Below, piece by piece: positions 9,436 through 19,621 of a stretch of DNA of 64,000 nt. This DNA comes from Zantedeschia hybrid cultivar (lineage: Eukaryota; Streptophyta; Magnoliopsida; Alismatales; Araceae): contig JARZZO010000002.1 of assembly GCA_030544215.1 (NCBI GenBank), forward strand, positions 74,841,150 to 74,905,149. Direction: 5' to 3'. A model generated the notes under the pieces. That model did not search any database. It was not told where the DNA came from and saw only the letters and a program-made list of their open reading frames with translations. Made by a program: the position numbers and the translations under genes. The first letter of the stretch is position 1. Each line of letters starts with the position of its first letter.

Positions 9436-11953
9436 ATGGTCCGGAGTCCTTCTTCTAGTGAGATTACTCCTTTGGACGAGGAGTATACTCCTTCCCACTC
9501 TCCGAAATCTTCTCTGTCAGATCCCCTCACCATAGATTCCCTCGCTTCCGCGATGTCTGAAGAGCCTGAGGTCTCTGGGACTGAGGGGTCCGAGGCTTCC
9601 GGGGCCGAGGTCTCCGGGGCCGAGGCTTCCGAGGCCGAGGCTACCCAGGAGGTCCGGAACCCAGGCCGGGCTTCTACCTCGGGACGCCGTCGTCCCGACA
9701 TCGCCTCGGAAGCATCTTGCGCTCTTTCGGACGCAGAGGTGAGGAACCTTGTTTCGTACTTCCAGCTTCCTTCCTGGACGACCCCTCATCGGCCTGACTC
9801 CGCCACCAGGGCCAACACTCTCCGCCCGGGTTCCTTCTCTATCTACGTAGATAGTTTCCAGGCGGGCTTTCGTCTTCCTCTTCCCACCTTCGTCATCAAC
9901 CTTCTCAGCTTCTACGGGCTGGCCCCGTCTCAGCTCTTTCCCAACTCTTGGCGCACCGTATACGGTTTCTTGAGCGTTTTCGCCCGTATACGGATCAACC
10001 CTTCTATCAACGTCTTCCGCTACCTCTTTAAAATCCAAAGGCAGGGGAAATCCGAGTGGTACTGCTTCGTCCCTCGGGTCGGCCGAAGCATATTCTCCGG
10101 GAAGCCCTCGTCCATCCACGGCTGGAAGAGGAAGTTCATCTTCATCTCTCTGCCGGAGAACGAGAAGGGCGTGTGGCCCTTTCCTACTGAATGGGCGCCG
10201 CTGGCCGCAGGCCTCTCGGACCCTCCTGCTCTGACGTCCGTACAGAGCACCCTCGTGGGCCATATCCAGATCATGGCCCCGTACGACATCTGGGGGCTCC
10301 TCAGCGCGTCAGAGCGGCTGGTGAACGCCGGGGTATGGCCGGACCCCCGGTCCGATCCGGAGCGAGCCTTCCCCTACCTTCCTCCCGGGGAGACTCCGCG
10401 GGGCCGCGGAGGAAGGGCTGCCGCTCCTCCGGCCGAAGCTCCTCCGGCTGAGGAGGCTGATGAAGTTTCGGCCGAGGGTAAGTCGGCTTTGAATTTGTAT
10501 TTGGTCGCTGTTTTGTTTCTAACATGTTCTTCTTGCTTGTAGCAATGGCCGAGCTCGACGCCCTCCTCGCCAGGATATCCGACCAGCGCGGTCCAGGCCG
10601 GGCACCGGCCTCGCAGGCGGCAGGCGGGTCCGGCCGAGGCGCCGGAGCTCCGAGGACCCGAGGCGGGGTCCCAAGGACTGCGGCCTCCGCCGAGGGCCGT
10701 GCTGCCGCCGCCGCTCTCGAGAGGGAGCAAAAGACCAAGTTCGCCGCTCGAAGGGGCGGCCGACCGTCGAAGCGCCCCCGGGCGGAAGAGGCCGAAGAGG
10801 CGGAGCCGGCTCCGCTGATCAGGAGAAGCGCCGGGGCCCAAAGCCGCAAGGCTGGCATCTCCCGAGGCGCCAAGGGGCGACTCCCCTCCGGCCGTTTCGG
10901 CAGGGGCCGATGACGAAGGCGCCGGGTCGCAGGCGCCCCGGGCGCAACGCGAGTGGTGGCACCCCGAACCGGGGGTTTACAAGGACGAGAGTATGGAGGA
11001 CTCGCAAACGTGCCTCCGTCTGCTCCGCAGCCTCACTCTCCCTTCGGCTTCCGAAGAGCTGAAGGACCATTCGGTCACCGACCTGGCGGCGATGAGCGCT
11101 CGGTTGGCGGTCCAGGTAAGAAGCTTGAATGTGTTTCAACTTAGCTCTCCGTAGCTGTCCTTTGATTGATTTTCTCTGATCCTTTTCTGCTTTCGGTCCG
11201 CAGGCTGCGGTGACGGGTAGCGTCCTGATGCACCATCAGGAGCTGCTCCGACTCAAGCTCCTGGAGGTCGAGGGGGAGTCGGCCGGTTCGAGTGAGGGTC
11301 CCTCGGTGGTGCCCCGTATCGAGCCCCTGATCGATGGGCTCGCAACCGCGAGCGCCCGGACGCGGGCTCAGCTGGAGGAGAGGGCAGCAGAGGCCCGTGC
11401 CTCCGCCGAGGCCAAGGAAAAGGCCGAGCGGGAGAAGGAGAAGGCCGAGCGTGAGCTCGCTGCGGCCCAGACTGAGATCCGGGCCCTCAAGGCCCAGATC
11501 CAGGACAAGGACTCCTGGCGGGCTTCGGAGAAGCGCCGCCATGCCGAGGAGGTATCGGCTCTGAAGCAGGAGCTGGAGGAGGTGGCGGACTCGGCCGTAG
11601 CCGATTACAAGGCCGGCCCGGACTACGCCGAAGAGATCCTCCAAGCTCAACTGCTGGCGTCTTCTTCTGTCTTCGACCTCGGGCTGGCTGTCGCCCAGAG
11701 GGCCTGCCCGAGCGTCGATTTAACCGGGGTCGCCCTACCGATGGGCGAGGAAGCCAGGGAGCTCCTATCCTGGTGGAAGGAGCTCATGGCCGAGAGGGCC
11801 TCGCCTCCAGCTGCGGATGACGAAGCCGTGACCGCCGAGGAGGCCCCCGTCGAGGCTGCCGCTCCTGAAGCGGTGCAGATCGTTGACTCTCCCTCTCCCT
11901 CTCCTGGCCAAGACGCAGTCGAAGCGGAGGAGGAAGGGGTCGTCGAGGGCTGA
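9436..11953 (+). CDS. antisense retrotransposon gene (aORF), spliced, putative gypsy-type transposon domain
   Basis: A gene opposite to gag-pol. Exon 1 is 9436-10477 (347 codons plus one base), intron 1 is 10478-10542 (GTAAGT...TTGTAG), exon 2 is 10543-11115, intron 2 is 11116-11203 (GTAAGA...CCGCAG), and exon 3 is 11204-11953 with a TGA stop. Intron phases join correctly. Exon 1 starts Ser/Glu-rich; its residues ~95-250 (LVSYFQLPSW, INLLSFYGLAPSQLFPNSWR, WPFPTEW) resemble the Pfam 'putative gypsy type transposon' family (PF04195, named from memory). Exon 2 is basic with an RPSKRPRAEE-like possible nuclear signal. Exon 3 begins AAVTGSVLMHHQELLRLKLL, then a long Glu/Ala/Lys coiled coil and an acidic tail. 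Exon 2 changes frame once between 10819 and 10908, so this copy is probably broken. Function unknown; DNA-binding or Gag-like roles are guesses. Confidence 0.7.
10478..10542 (+). other. intron 1 of antisense gene
   Basis: 65 bp with consensus GTAAGT donor, a T-rich tract and a TTGCTTGTAG acceptor. It splits a codon after its first base. Reading on without splicing hits a stop right at the acceptor, while splicing continues into an open exon. Confidence 0.7.
11116..11203 (+). other. intron 2 of antisense gene
   Basis: 88 bp with GTAAGA donor and TTTCGGTCCGCAG acceptor, T-rich inside, between exons of high GC. It falls between codons, so frame is kept. Confidence 0.65.
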
Positions 11954-12312
11954 TACGAGGTCTCCCCTCGGTTTTTGTTTTCCTTTTCTTGTAAGCCTTC
12001 GGCCAGGCGGATGGCCGATTTTGTACTTCCCCTTCTGTGAATATAGGAAGTATTTCTGAGTTTTACCTCAATTGTCTTCTGCATGACTTGATTGGATCTG
12101 GCCTTTCAAAAATCCGAGACCCTGCTGTCGTTCGCTATAGTTCGCGAAGCCGAGACCCGATGTAGGTTCGGATAGGGCGTTGATAGAATATCGCCAGTAG
12201 ATACGGCCAGGGGCCTTCGCTAATGTGGTTCATAACATTCGAAGGGGTATCCCGCCGCCCTAGATGCGGTTCGTGTGGCCGAAGCCGCTCCTGCTTCGCC
12301 TTATGTAGACTT
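11954..12312 (+). other. 3' UTR of antisense gene and spacer to the tandem array
   Basis: After the TGA the sequence becomes T-rich (GTTTTTGTTTTCC, then TGTGAATATAGG), compatible with a plant polyadenylation region. It then passes into element-specific sequence with degenerate forms of the array unit. Confidence 0.4.
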
Positions 12313-14015
12313 AGAGAATAACGTGCCGCTCCCGATACGGTTTGCATGGCCGAAGCCACTCCCGGTACGGTTTACACGGACTTAGAGAAAACCATACCGC
12401 GTCCTAATCCGGATTACATGGCCGAAGCCATTCGTCGGATCGAAGGACTCGCGGACTTTTAGAGAATACCATGCCGCTCCCGATACGGTTTGCATGGCCG
12501 AAGCCACTCCCGGTACGGTTTACACGGACTTAGAGAAAACCATGCCGCGTCCTGATCCGGATTACATGGCCGAAGCCATTCGTCGGATCGAAGGACTCGC
12601 GGACTTTTAGAGAATACCATGCCGCTCCCGATACGGTTTGCATGGCCGAAGCCACTCCCAGTACTGTTTACGCGGAGTTAGAGAGAACCATGCCGCGTCC
12701 TGATCCGGATTACATGGCCGAAGCCATTCGTCGGATCGAAGGACTCGCGGACTTTTAGAGAATACCATGCCGCTCTCGATACGGTTTGCATGGCCGAAGA
12801 CACTCCCGGTACGGTTTACACGGACTTAGAGAAAACCATGCCGCGTCCTGATCCGGATTACAAGCCATTCGTCGGATCGAAGGACTCGCGGACTTTGAGA
12901 GAATACCATGCCGCTCCCGATACGGTTTGCATGGCCGAAGCCACTCCCGGTACGGTTTACACGGACTTAGAGAAAACCATGCCGCGTCCTGATCCGGATT
13001 ACATGGCCGAAGCCATTCGTCGGATCGAAGGACTCGCGGACTTTGAGAGAATACCATGCCGCTCCCGATACGGTTTGCATGGCCGAAGCCACTCCCGGTA
13101 CGGTTTACACGGACTTAGAGAAAACCATGCCGCGTCCTGATCCGGATTACATGGCCGAAGCCATTCGTCGGATCGAAGGACTCGCGGACTTCGAGAGAAT
13201 ACCATGCCGCTCCCGATACAGTTTGCATGGCCGAAGCCACTCCCGGTACGGTTTACACGGACTTAGAGAAAACCATGCCGCGTCCTGATCCGGATTACAT
13301 GGCCGAAGCCATTCATCGGATCGAAGGACTCGCGGACTTTGAGAGAATACCATGCCGCTCCCGATACGGTTTGCATGGCCGAAGCCACTCCCGGTACGGT
13401 TTACGCGGAGTTAGAGAAAACCATGCCGCGTCCTGATCCGGATTACATGGCCGAAGCCATTCGTCGGATCGAAGGACTCGCGGACTTTTAGAGAATACCA
13501 TGCCGCTCCCGATACGGTTTGCATGGCCGAAGCCACTCCCGGTACGGTTTACACCGACTTAGAGAAAACCATGCCGCGTCCTGATCCGGATTACATGGCC
13601 GAAGCCATTCGTCGGATCGAAGGACTCACGGACTTTGAGAGAATACCATGCCGCTCCCGATACGGTTTGCATGGCCGAAGCCACTCCCGGTACGGTTTAC
13701 ACGGACTTAGAGAAAACCATGCCGCGTCCTAATCCGGATTACATGGCCGAAGCCATTCGTCGGATCGAAGGACTCGCGGACTTTTAGAGAATACCATGCC
13801 GCTCCCGATACGGTTTGCATGGCCGAAGCCACTCCCGGTACGGTTTACATGGACTTAGAGAAAACCATGCCGCGTCCTGATCCGGATTACATAGCCGAAG
13901 CCATTCGTCGGATCGAAGGACTCACGGACTTTTGGAGAATACCATGCCGCTCCCGATACGGTTTGCATAGCCAAAGCCACTCCCGGTACGGTTTACACTG
14001 ACTTAGAGAAAATAC
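12313..14015. repeat. 148-bp tandem repeat array, about 11.5 units
   Basis: Unit starts (AGAGAATACCATGCCGCTCC type) recur near 12313, 12461, 12609, 12757, 12897, 13045, 13193, 13341, 13489, 13637, 13785 and 13933. The unit is 148 bp except one of 140 bp, which lacks 8 bp near 12861. Each unit is itself a dimer of two diverged ~74-bp halves: one has CATGCCGCTCCCGATACGG and the other CATGCCGCGTCCTGATCCGG, each followed by CATGGCCGAAGCCA. 148 is not a multiple of three and the frames contain stops, so the array is non-coding. Such subrepeats after pol are known in Tat-lineage elements and can seed satellite DNA. Confidence 0.95.
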
Positions 14016-14081
14016 CAACATGTTTCCTGAAAAAGGGATCTTTATTCATACCCTCCGGCTGAAAGCCTGGGGAGAGGTGAC

Positions 14082-17000
14082 TTACATAAAATAACGCCGA
14101 AGGCGCTCTACATTCCAGGTGCGAGGAAGAGGTTGGCCCGAAAGGGTCTCCAACCGGTAAGCTCCACGCCTGATCACCTCCCTGACCCGATAGGGCCCCT
14201 CCCAGTTGGGGGCAAGCTTCCCTGAGGCTTCGGCTGGTTTGGAAGCATGAGCATTCCTCAACACGAGGCTCCCTACTTCCAAGCTTCGGGGCTTTACTCG
14301 AGTGTTGTGGTACTTGGCCATGCGCTGTTGATAAGCCGCCAGCCGGATACGAGCCTTGTCTCGGGTCTCTTCAATGAGGTCCAGGTGGTCTTTCAAACCT
14401 TCTTCGTTGGCCTCCGGATTGGAAGCGATGACCCTGGGAGAGGGAAGGCCGATTTCCACCGGAATAACGGCCTCTATCCCATAGGCCATGCGAAAGGGAG
14501 TTTCGCCGGTGGGGGTTCGGCTTGTCGTCCGATAGGCCCACAGAACACTTGGCAGCTCCTCTACCCATCGGCCTTTAGCTTCGCCGAGGCGGGTTTTCAA
14601 TCCCTGCAGCAGGCTTCGGTTGGTGACTTCGACTTGGCCGTTTGCTCGAGGATGCGCCACCGAAGTGAATTTGTGAAGTATGCCGAAGCTGGCGCAGTTG
14701 TCGCTGAATCGTCGGCTGTCGAACTGCTTTCCATTGTCAGAAATGATGGCCCGAGGGATGCCGAACCGGCAAATGATGGACTTCCACACGAAGTTCCAAG
14801 CATTGCTAACGGTTATTGACGCGAGGGGTTCGGCTTCGACCTACTTAGTGAAATAGTCTACCGCCACGATGAGGAATTTTCTCTGGCCGGTGGCGATGGG
14901 AAAAGGTCCCAGGAGGTCGATTCCCCATTAGGCGAAAGGCCAGGGATCGGCCAAGGGGGTCAGAAGGGTGGCCGCCTTGTGAATGAGGGAGCTGAACCTC
15001 TGGCACTGGTCGCAGCGCCGCACGAGGGATAAAGCGTCCTCTCGGAGTGTTGGCCACCAGTAGCCTTGCCTCAGGAGTTTGTGAGCCAGGGCCCTTCCTC
15101 CCGCATGCGCCCCGCATACTCCTTCATAGACTTCTCTTGTGGCGTAGTCGGCTTCAGCCGGGCCGAGGCACCGCAGCAGTGGTCGGCCGAAGGATTTCTT
15201 GTATAGCACCCCGTCCAGAAGGAGGAAGTGGGATGAGCACTGCCGAATGTGCTTCGCCTCCCTCGGGTCTGGCGAGACTTCTCCTCGGAGAAGAAAGGCG
15301 ACGAGGGGAGTCATCCATGTCTCGGCCTCGACCTCAGTGACTAGCATGGCTTCGGCTTCGCTGAGGCTTGGTTCGGCGAGCTCCTCGACGAGGATCATTC
15401 GGCCTCCTCCCCCGTCTTGTGTTGACGCCAGCCGGGAAAGTGCGTCGGCTCGGGTATTCTCGGCTCTCGGGATCCTCACGATTTCATAAGAGTCGAATTG
15501 GGCGAGGATTTTGCGAGTCACCTGGAGATAAGACGCCATTACTGCGTCCCGAGCCTCGTACTCCCCGGAGATGTGGCTGGCGATCAGCTGGGAATCGCTG
15601 AAGGCCTTCAGGTTCCGGGCGCCGAGCTTCTTCGCGGCCCGGAGGCCGGAGATGAGAGCTTCGTACTCGGCGGCATTGTTAGTTGCTGGGAAGGAGAAAC
15701 GCAGGGCGTACTCCGTGACGACCCCTTCGGGCGATGCCAGGATCCATCCGGCGCCGCTGCCCGTGGAGCACGCGGAGCCGTCCACGAAGAGTCACCATTC
15801 GTCTGCCGGCGCAGGAGCCGAAGTAGCCTCGGCTTCGACCACGTCGGGTGCCGGCTGAGGTGCCGTGGAGGCGCCGGGGGTAAGTTCGGCGATGAAGTCC
15901 GCCAGCGCCTGGGTTTTTATTGCTACCCGAGGGGCGTAGGAGATCTCAAACTCTCCTAACTCGATCACCCATTTCGCCAGCCTGCCGGACACCTCCGGCC
16001 GGGAGAGAATTTGCCTCAGGGGCTGGTCGGTGAGAACTTTTACGGAAAGGGCCAGAAAGTAAGGCCGGAGCCTCCTCGCGGACTAGACGAGGGCCAGAGC
16101 CAGCTTCTCCAGGGCAAGATATCGGAGTTCTGCCCCTTGAAGGGCTCGGCTGGTGTAGTAAACCAGCTTCTGAACGCCATCTTGCTCTCGGACGAGGACG
16201 GCGCTGAGAGCCGTCTCGGAGACTGCAAGGTACAAGCTCAGGGGTTCCCCGGGAACCGGCTTGGACAAGATGGGGACTTTGGAGAGGTAGGCCTTCAACT
16301 GATTGAAGGCTGCCTGGCACTCCTCCGTCCAGTCGAAGCTATTAGCCTTCTTCAGCAGCTTGAAGAAGGGGAAACAGTAGTCTGCCGCCCTTGACATGAA
16401 GCGGCTTAGGGCTGCGATCCTCCCGTTCAGCTTCTGTACCTCTCGGAGGTTTGCCGGGGGGCGCATCTGCATGATGGCCGAAACCTTCTCGGGATTAGCC
16501 TCCACCCCTCGGTGAGTGACCATGTAGCCGAGGAACTTCCCGGAGGCTACCCCGAAGGCGCACTTGGCCGGGTTCAGCTTCATCTTATACCGCCTAAGGG
16601 CGGAGAAAGTCTCGGCCAGGTCGGCCAAATGCTCTGCAGCAACGCGGCTCTTGACCAACATGTCGTCTATATAGACCTCCATGTTTCGGCCGAGCTGCGG
16701 GGCGAACACTTTGTTGACCAGACGCTGATATGTCGCGCCGGCGTTCTTCAGACCGAAGGGCATTCGGGTATAGCAGTACAGGTCCAAATCGGTCGTGAAG
16801 CTGGTCTTGCTCTCATCATCCGGATGCATCCGGATCTGGTGGTAGCCTGAATAGGCGTCGAGGAAGCTTAAAAGCTCATGGCCGGAAGTTGCGTCCACCA
16901 CCTGGTCTATCCGAGGCAGCGGAAAGCTATCCATCGGACATGCCTTGTTGAGGTTGGTGAAGTCCACGCACATACGCCATTTGCCATCTTTCTTTGGCAC

Positions 17001-17411
17001 CATGACCACGTTGGCGATCCAGTCCGGATGGTGCACCTCTCGGAGGTGTCCGGCGTCCAGCCCCTTCTGCACTTCGGCTTGGATGGCGGCCCTCCTTTCC
17101 TGATTGAAGGTGCGCCGCTTCTGCTTTTCCGGGGGCTGGTCGGGATCGGTATGGAGTCGGTGCTCTGCCACCTCCGGGTCAACCCCGGGCATGTCCGCCG
17201 GAGACCAGGTGAAGACGTCGAGATTCTTTTTCAAGAACTCGGTAAGCTTCTCTTCTTCAGTCTCTTCTAGGCCGGAGCCTATCATCAGGACTCGTCCTTC
17301 GCCTCCCGGAATAGGATGGCGAGGAGTGCTTCTCCCGGAGATGCCTCGGCCGATGATTCGATCGTTAGGGTTTCGGCTGCGGTTTTCCCCTTGACCGAAA
17401 TCATGTAGCAC
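14082..17411 (-). pseudogene. pol: pol: reverse transcriptase, RNase H, archaeal-type RNase H, integrase (stops)
   Basis: A single frame from 17411 to the TAA at 14082-14084. RT: residues ~100-290 with VPKKDGKWRMCVDF, MPFGLKNAGATYQ and catalytic VYIDD at residues 246-250. Then a classic RNase H, followed after a linker by a second RNase H with its acidic residues in VDGSA, AAEYEAL, SDSQLI and TRADALS. Integrase: zinc-binding region, catalytic core with ID, SDNGKQF and GQVEVTN, then a GPY-type C-terminus (WEGPYRV). Premature stops: TAG 16083-16085, TGA 15792-15794, TAA 14928-14930 and TAG 14841-14843 (the Trp after YFTK). The first His of the integrase HHCC appears to be Tyr (EVYEG, where relatives have H). 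It overlaps the gag-protease frame by 127 bp in another frame. Not functional as it stands. Confidence 0.93.
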
Positions 17412-19585
17412 TGCCGGGCTGCTTCTTGGTTCCCTTTGGCCTCGCCTATTCCATGGCTGGTATGAAACTTCAGCTTCTGATGGAAGGATGAGGGCACGGC
17501 TCCGACCCCGCCGATGAGCCTTCGGCCGAATATGGCGTTGTAGGCTGAATCGATTTTTACAATGGCACAGTCCGTTTCAACGGTTAATTGCCGGGGGGCG
17601 GAGCCTAAGGTTACAGGGAGTCGGACAATGCCCTCTACTCGGCAGGGCGAGCCGTTAAAACCGAAGAGGGGCTCCCGGTGAGGCTTCATATTAGCCTCAC
17701 TCAATCCCATTTTTTCAAAACAGTCATAAAACAAGATGTTTGGGACACTTCCATTATCCACAAATATTCTATGTACATCATAGCTATTTATTACAGCATT
17801 GACGACGAGGGCGTCATCATGAGGGACATGAACATCAGTCAGGTCCTCGGCGCCGAAGGTGATGTCTTCTAGACGAGGCCGCTTCGGTTCGCCGTCGACC
17901 GCCGCTACGGTGCTGTGCTGCCGCGGCCTTGATCCTTCCCCCGGTCCTCCGGATATCATCATGATAGACCCAGAACTGGGCCTTTGATGGGATGACTCTA
18001 CCGGGGCCGAGGTGACCTTCGGCGGAGGAGCGGCTTCTATCGCCGGGGGTTGCTGTTGCCTGGGCGCTGCAGGGACGTCCAGGTTTTGCTGTGGCGGTTG
18101 CTCCCGTCGGTACTGCGGCAATCTCCCCTCTCGGATGAGGCGGTCGATTTCCTCCCGGAGCTGCCAGCACTCATTCGTCGTGTAGCCGATCTCCCGGTGA
18201 TACTCACAGTATTTGCCGGGGTCCCTTCGACGAGGATCGGTCTTGATGCGATCAGGCCGCCGAAGCATGCCCTTTACCTCCATGAGCATCCGGGAAGGGG
18301 GAGCAGGTAAGGGTAGGTACCACGGCTGCGGGTCCCGTCGCCTCTCCCTGTCCCAGTCCTCCCGGCGATATCGCTTTCGGGAAGGCTCTTGGTCTTCTGG
18401 CCGAGGTCGGACCACCTGGGGAGCAGGTGCCGAGGTGGCTTCGGCTGCGCCTTTGCCCCTGGACAGCATCAGGGCCTCCCGGTTGATGTATTTATGGGCC
18501 CGGGCCACGAGGTCCTGGAAGGTAGGGGGATGGCGCTTCCCAATGGAGCCGAGGAGCCCCTCGTCCCGGCACCCGCTGATCACGGCCGAGACCGCGATCG
18601 AGCTGTCGAGGTTCGGGATTTGGGCGGCCTCGGTCCGGAACTTGGTGAAGTACTCCTGGAGAGTTTCGGTGGGGCCTTGCCGGATGGCCAGCAAGCTGGC
18701 GGAAGTTTTGCATTGCCGGGTGGCATCATAGAACTGGTCGATGAACAACTGGCCCAACTGGACTAGGGAGTGGATGGAGTTGGGGGCCAGTGTCTCGAAC
18801 CAGGTGAGGGCGATTTTTTCAAGGGTGAGGGGGAATAGACGGCAGCGGACTGCCTCGGAGATCCCTCGGACCCGGAGGTAGGCGTTGAATCTCTGGAAAT
18901 GACAGACCGGATCTGTCATTCCGTCGTAGAGAGGGCCCTTCGGCAGCTTGAAATTGGGGGGCACCTCGGTGGCCAGGAGCTCCGCCGTGAATGGGGTCTG
19001 CTCCAGGATGCTGCTGGCGAGAGGCGCCCCGTGAGGCCGAGACACCATCTGCTGCATCTCTTTGCGCATCGCCGTCAGCCGCCGGTCCAGGTCCGGGGCA
19101 GTCGAGGTGGCGACGGATTGTCCTCCGGTCCGGGCCGGACGGTACTCTGACGAAGCATAATCCTACTCCGTCAGACGATCAGCGCGAGGAGCTCGGGCAG
19201 GTAGCGCCGAGGGCTCGCTGCGCGTCGCCGCGGTTTCGTTAAGAGAAACCGGGGTAGGCGCCGGCCGGAACCGGGCATCTTGTACTGGGTAGAGTGGGGG
19301 GAGCGGTGCCTGCTGAGGAAGCTGCCCCATTAGTCCCATGCGCTGGGCGATGGCGGACACCATCTCCTGAAGAGGCGCTAGGGACGTGATGGCAGCGGCC
19401 AGCGTTGCCATTTGCTGCTGGAGCACCCCCACTCGGTCTTCCGAGCCGAGAGACTCCGGTATGGTTGGCAGAGGCAGGCTCGGCGGGGCAGAAGGTGCAC
19501 CTTCGGAAGGCAGCATCTGCGCTGAGACCTCCCGTGCTTCTGCTTCGCTTTGTCCGGATCGTCGGGTCACAGGTCGCTGAGACAT
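17285..19585 (-). pseudogene. gag-pro: gag-protease polyprotein (one internal stop)
   Basis: The frame opens at ATG 19585 (MSQRPVTRRSGQ), 37 bases inside the 5' LTR, and runs 767 codons to 17285. One TAG at 19163-19165 splits an N-terminal Gln/Pro-rich segment from the main Gag domain (FKLPKGPLYDGMTDP, FQRFNAYLRV, LQEYFTKF). A CEYHREIGYTTNEC zinc-knuckle-like motif precedes the aspartic protease (IFVDNGSVPNILF; D-N-G-S in place of D-T/S-G is usual in this lineage). The same frame is open upstream across the primer-binding site into the LTR but without an ATG. Gag packages element RNA and the protease matures the polyprotein. The move into pol needs a frame change in the 127-bp overlap, either decay or programmed shifting. 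Confidence 0.9.
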
Positions 19586-19603
19586 GACTTGTTTTGTTGG
19601 TTT

Positions 19604-19621
19604 CCCACAGACGGCGCTACG
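19604..19621 (-). other. primer-binding site
   Basis: Directly inside the 5' LTR the minus strand reads CGTAGCGCCGTCTGTGGGAA. The core GCGCCGTCTGTGGGAA is a recurrent motif just after the LTR of plant Tat-lineage elements and is taken as the tRNA-complementary primer site. I did not assign the tRNA. Confidence 0.65.

Noticed and set aside
9517..10873. Long minus-strand frames (up to 248 codons) opposite the antisense gene
   Set aside because: Mirror frames of the real plus-strand exons; Arg/Pro/Gly-rich with no recognised motif.
12790..14001. Repeated frames beginning MAEATPGTVYTDLEK in the tandem array
   Set aside because: The unit is 148 bp, so the frame rotates at each unit and stops soon follow. 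The pattern comes from the repeat itself, not a protein repeat gene.
12313..14015. CRISPR-like array
   Set aside because: Units are contiguous without unique spacers and the DNA is eukaryotic.
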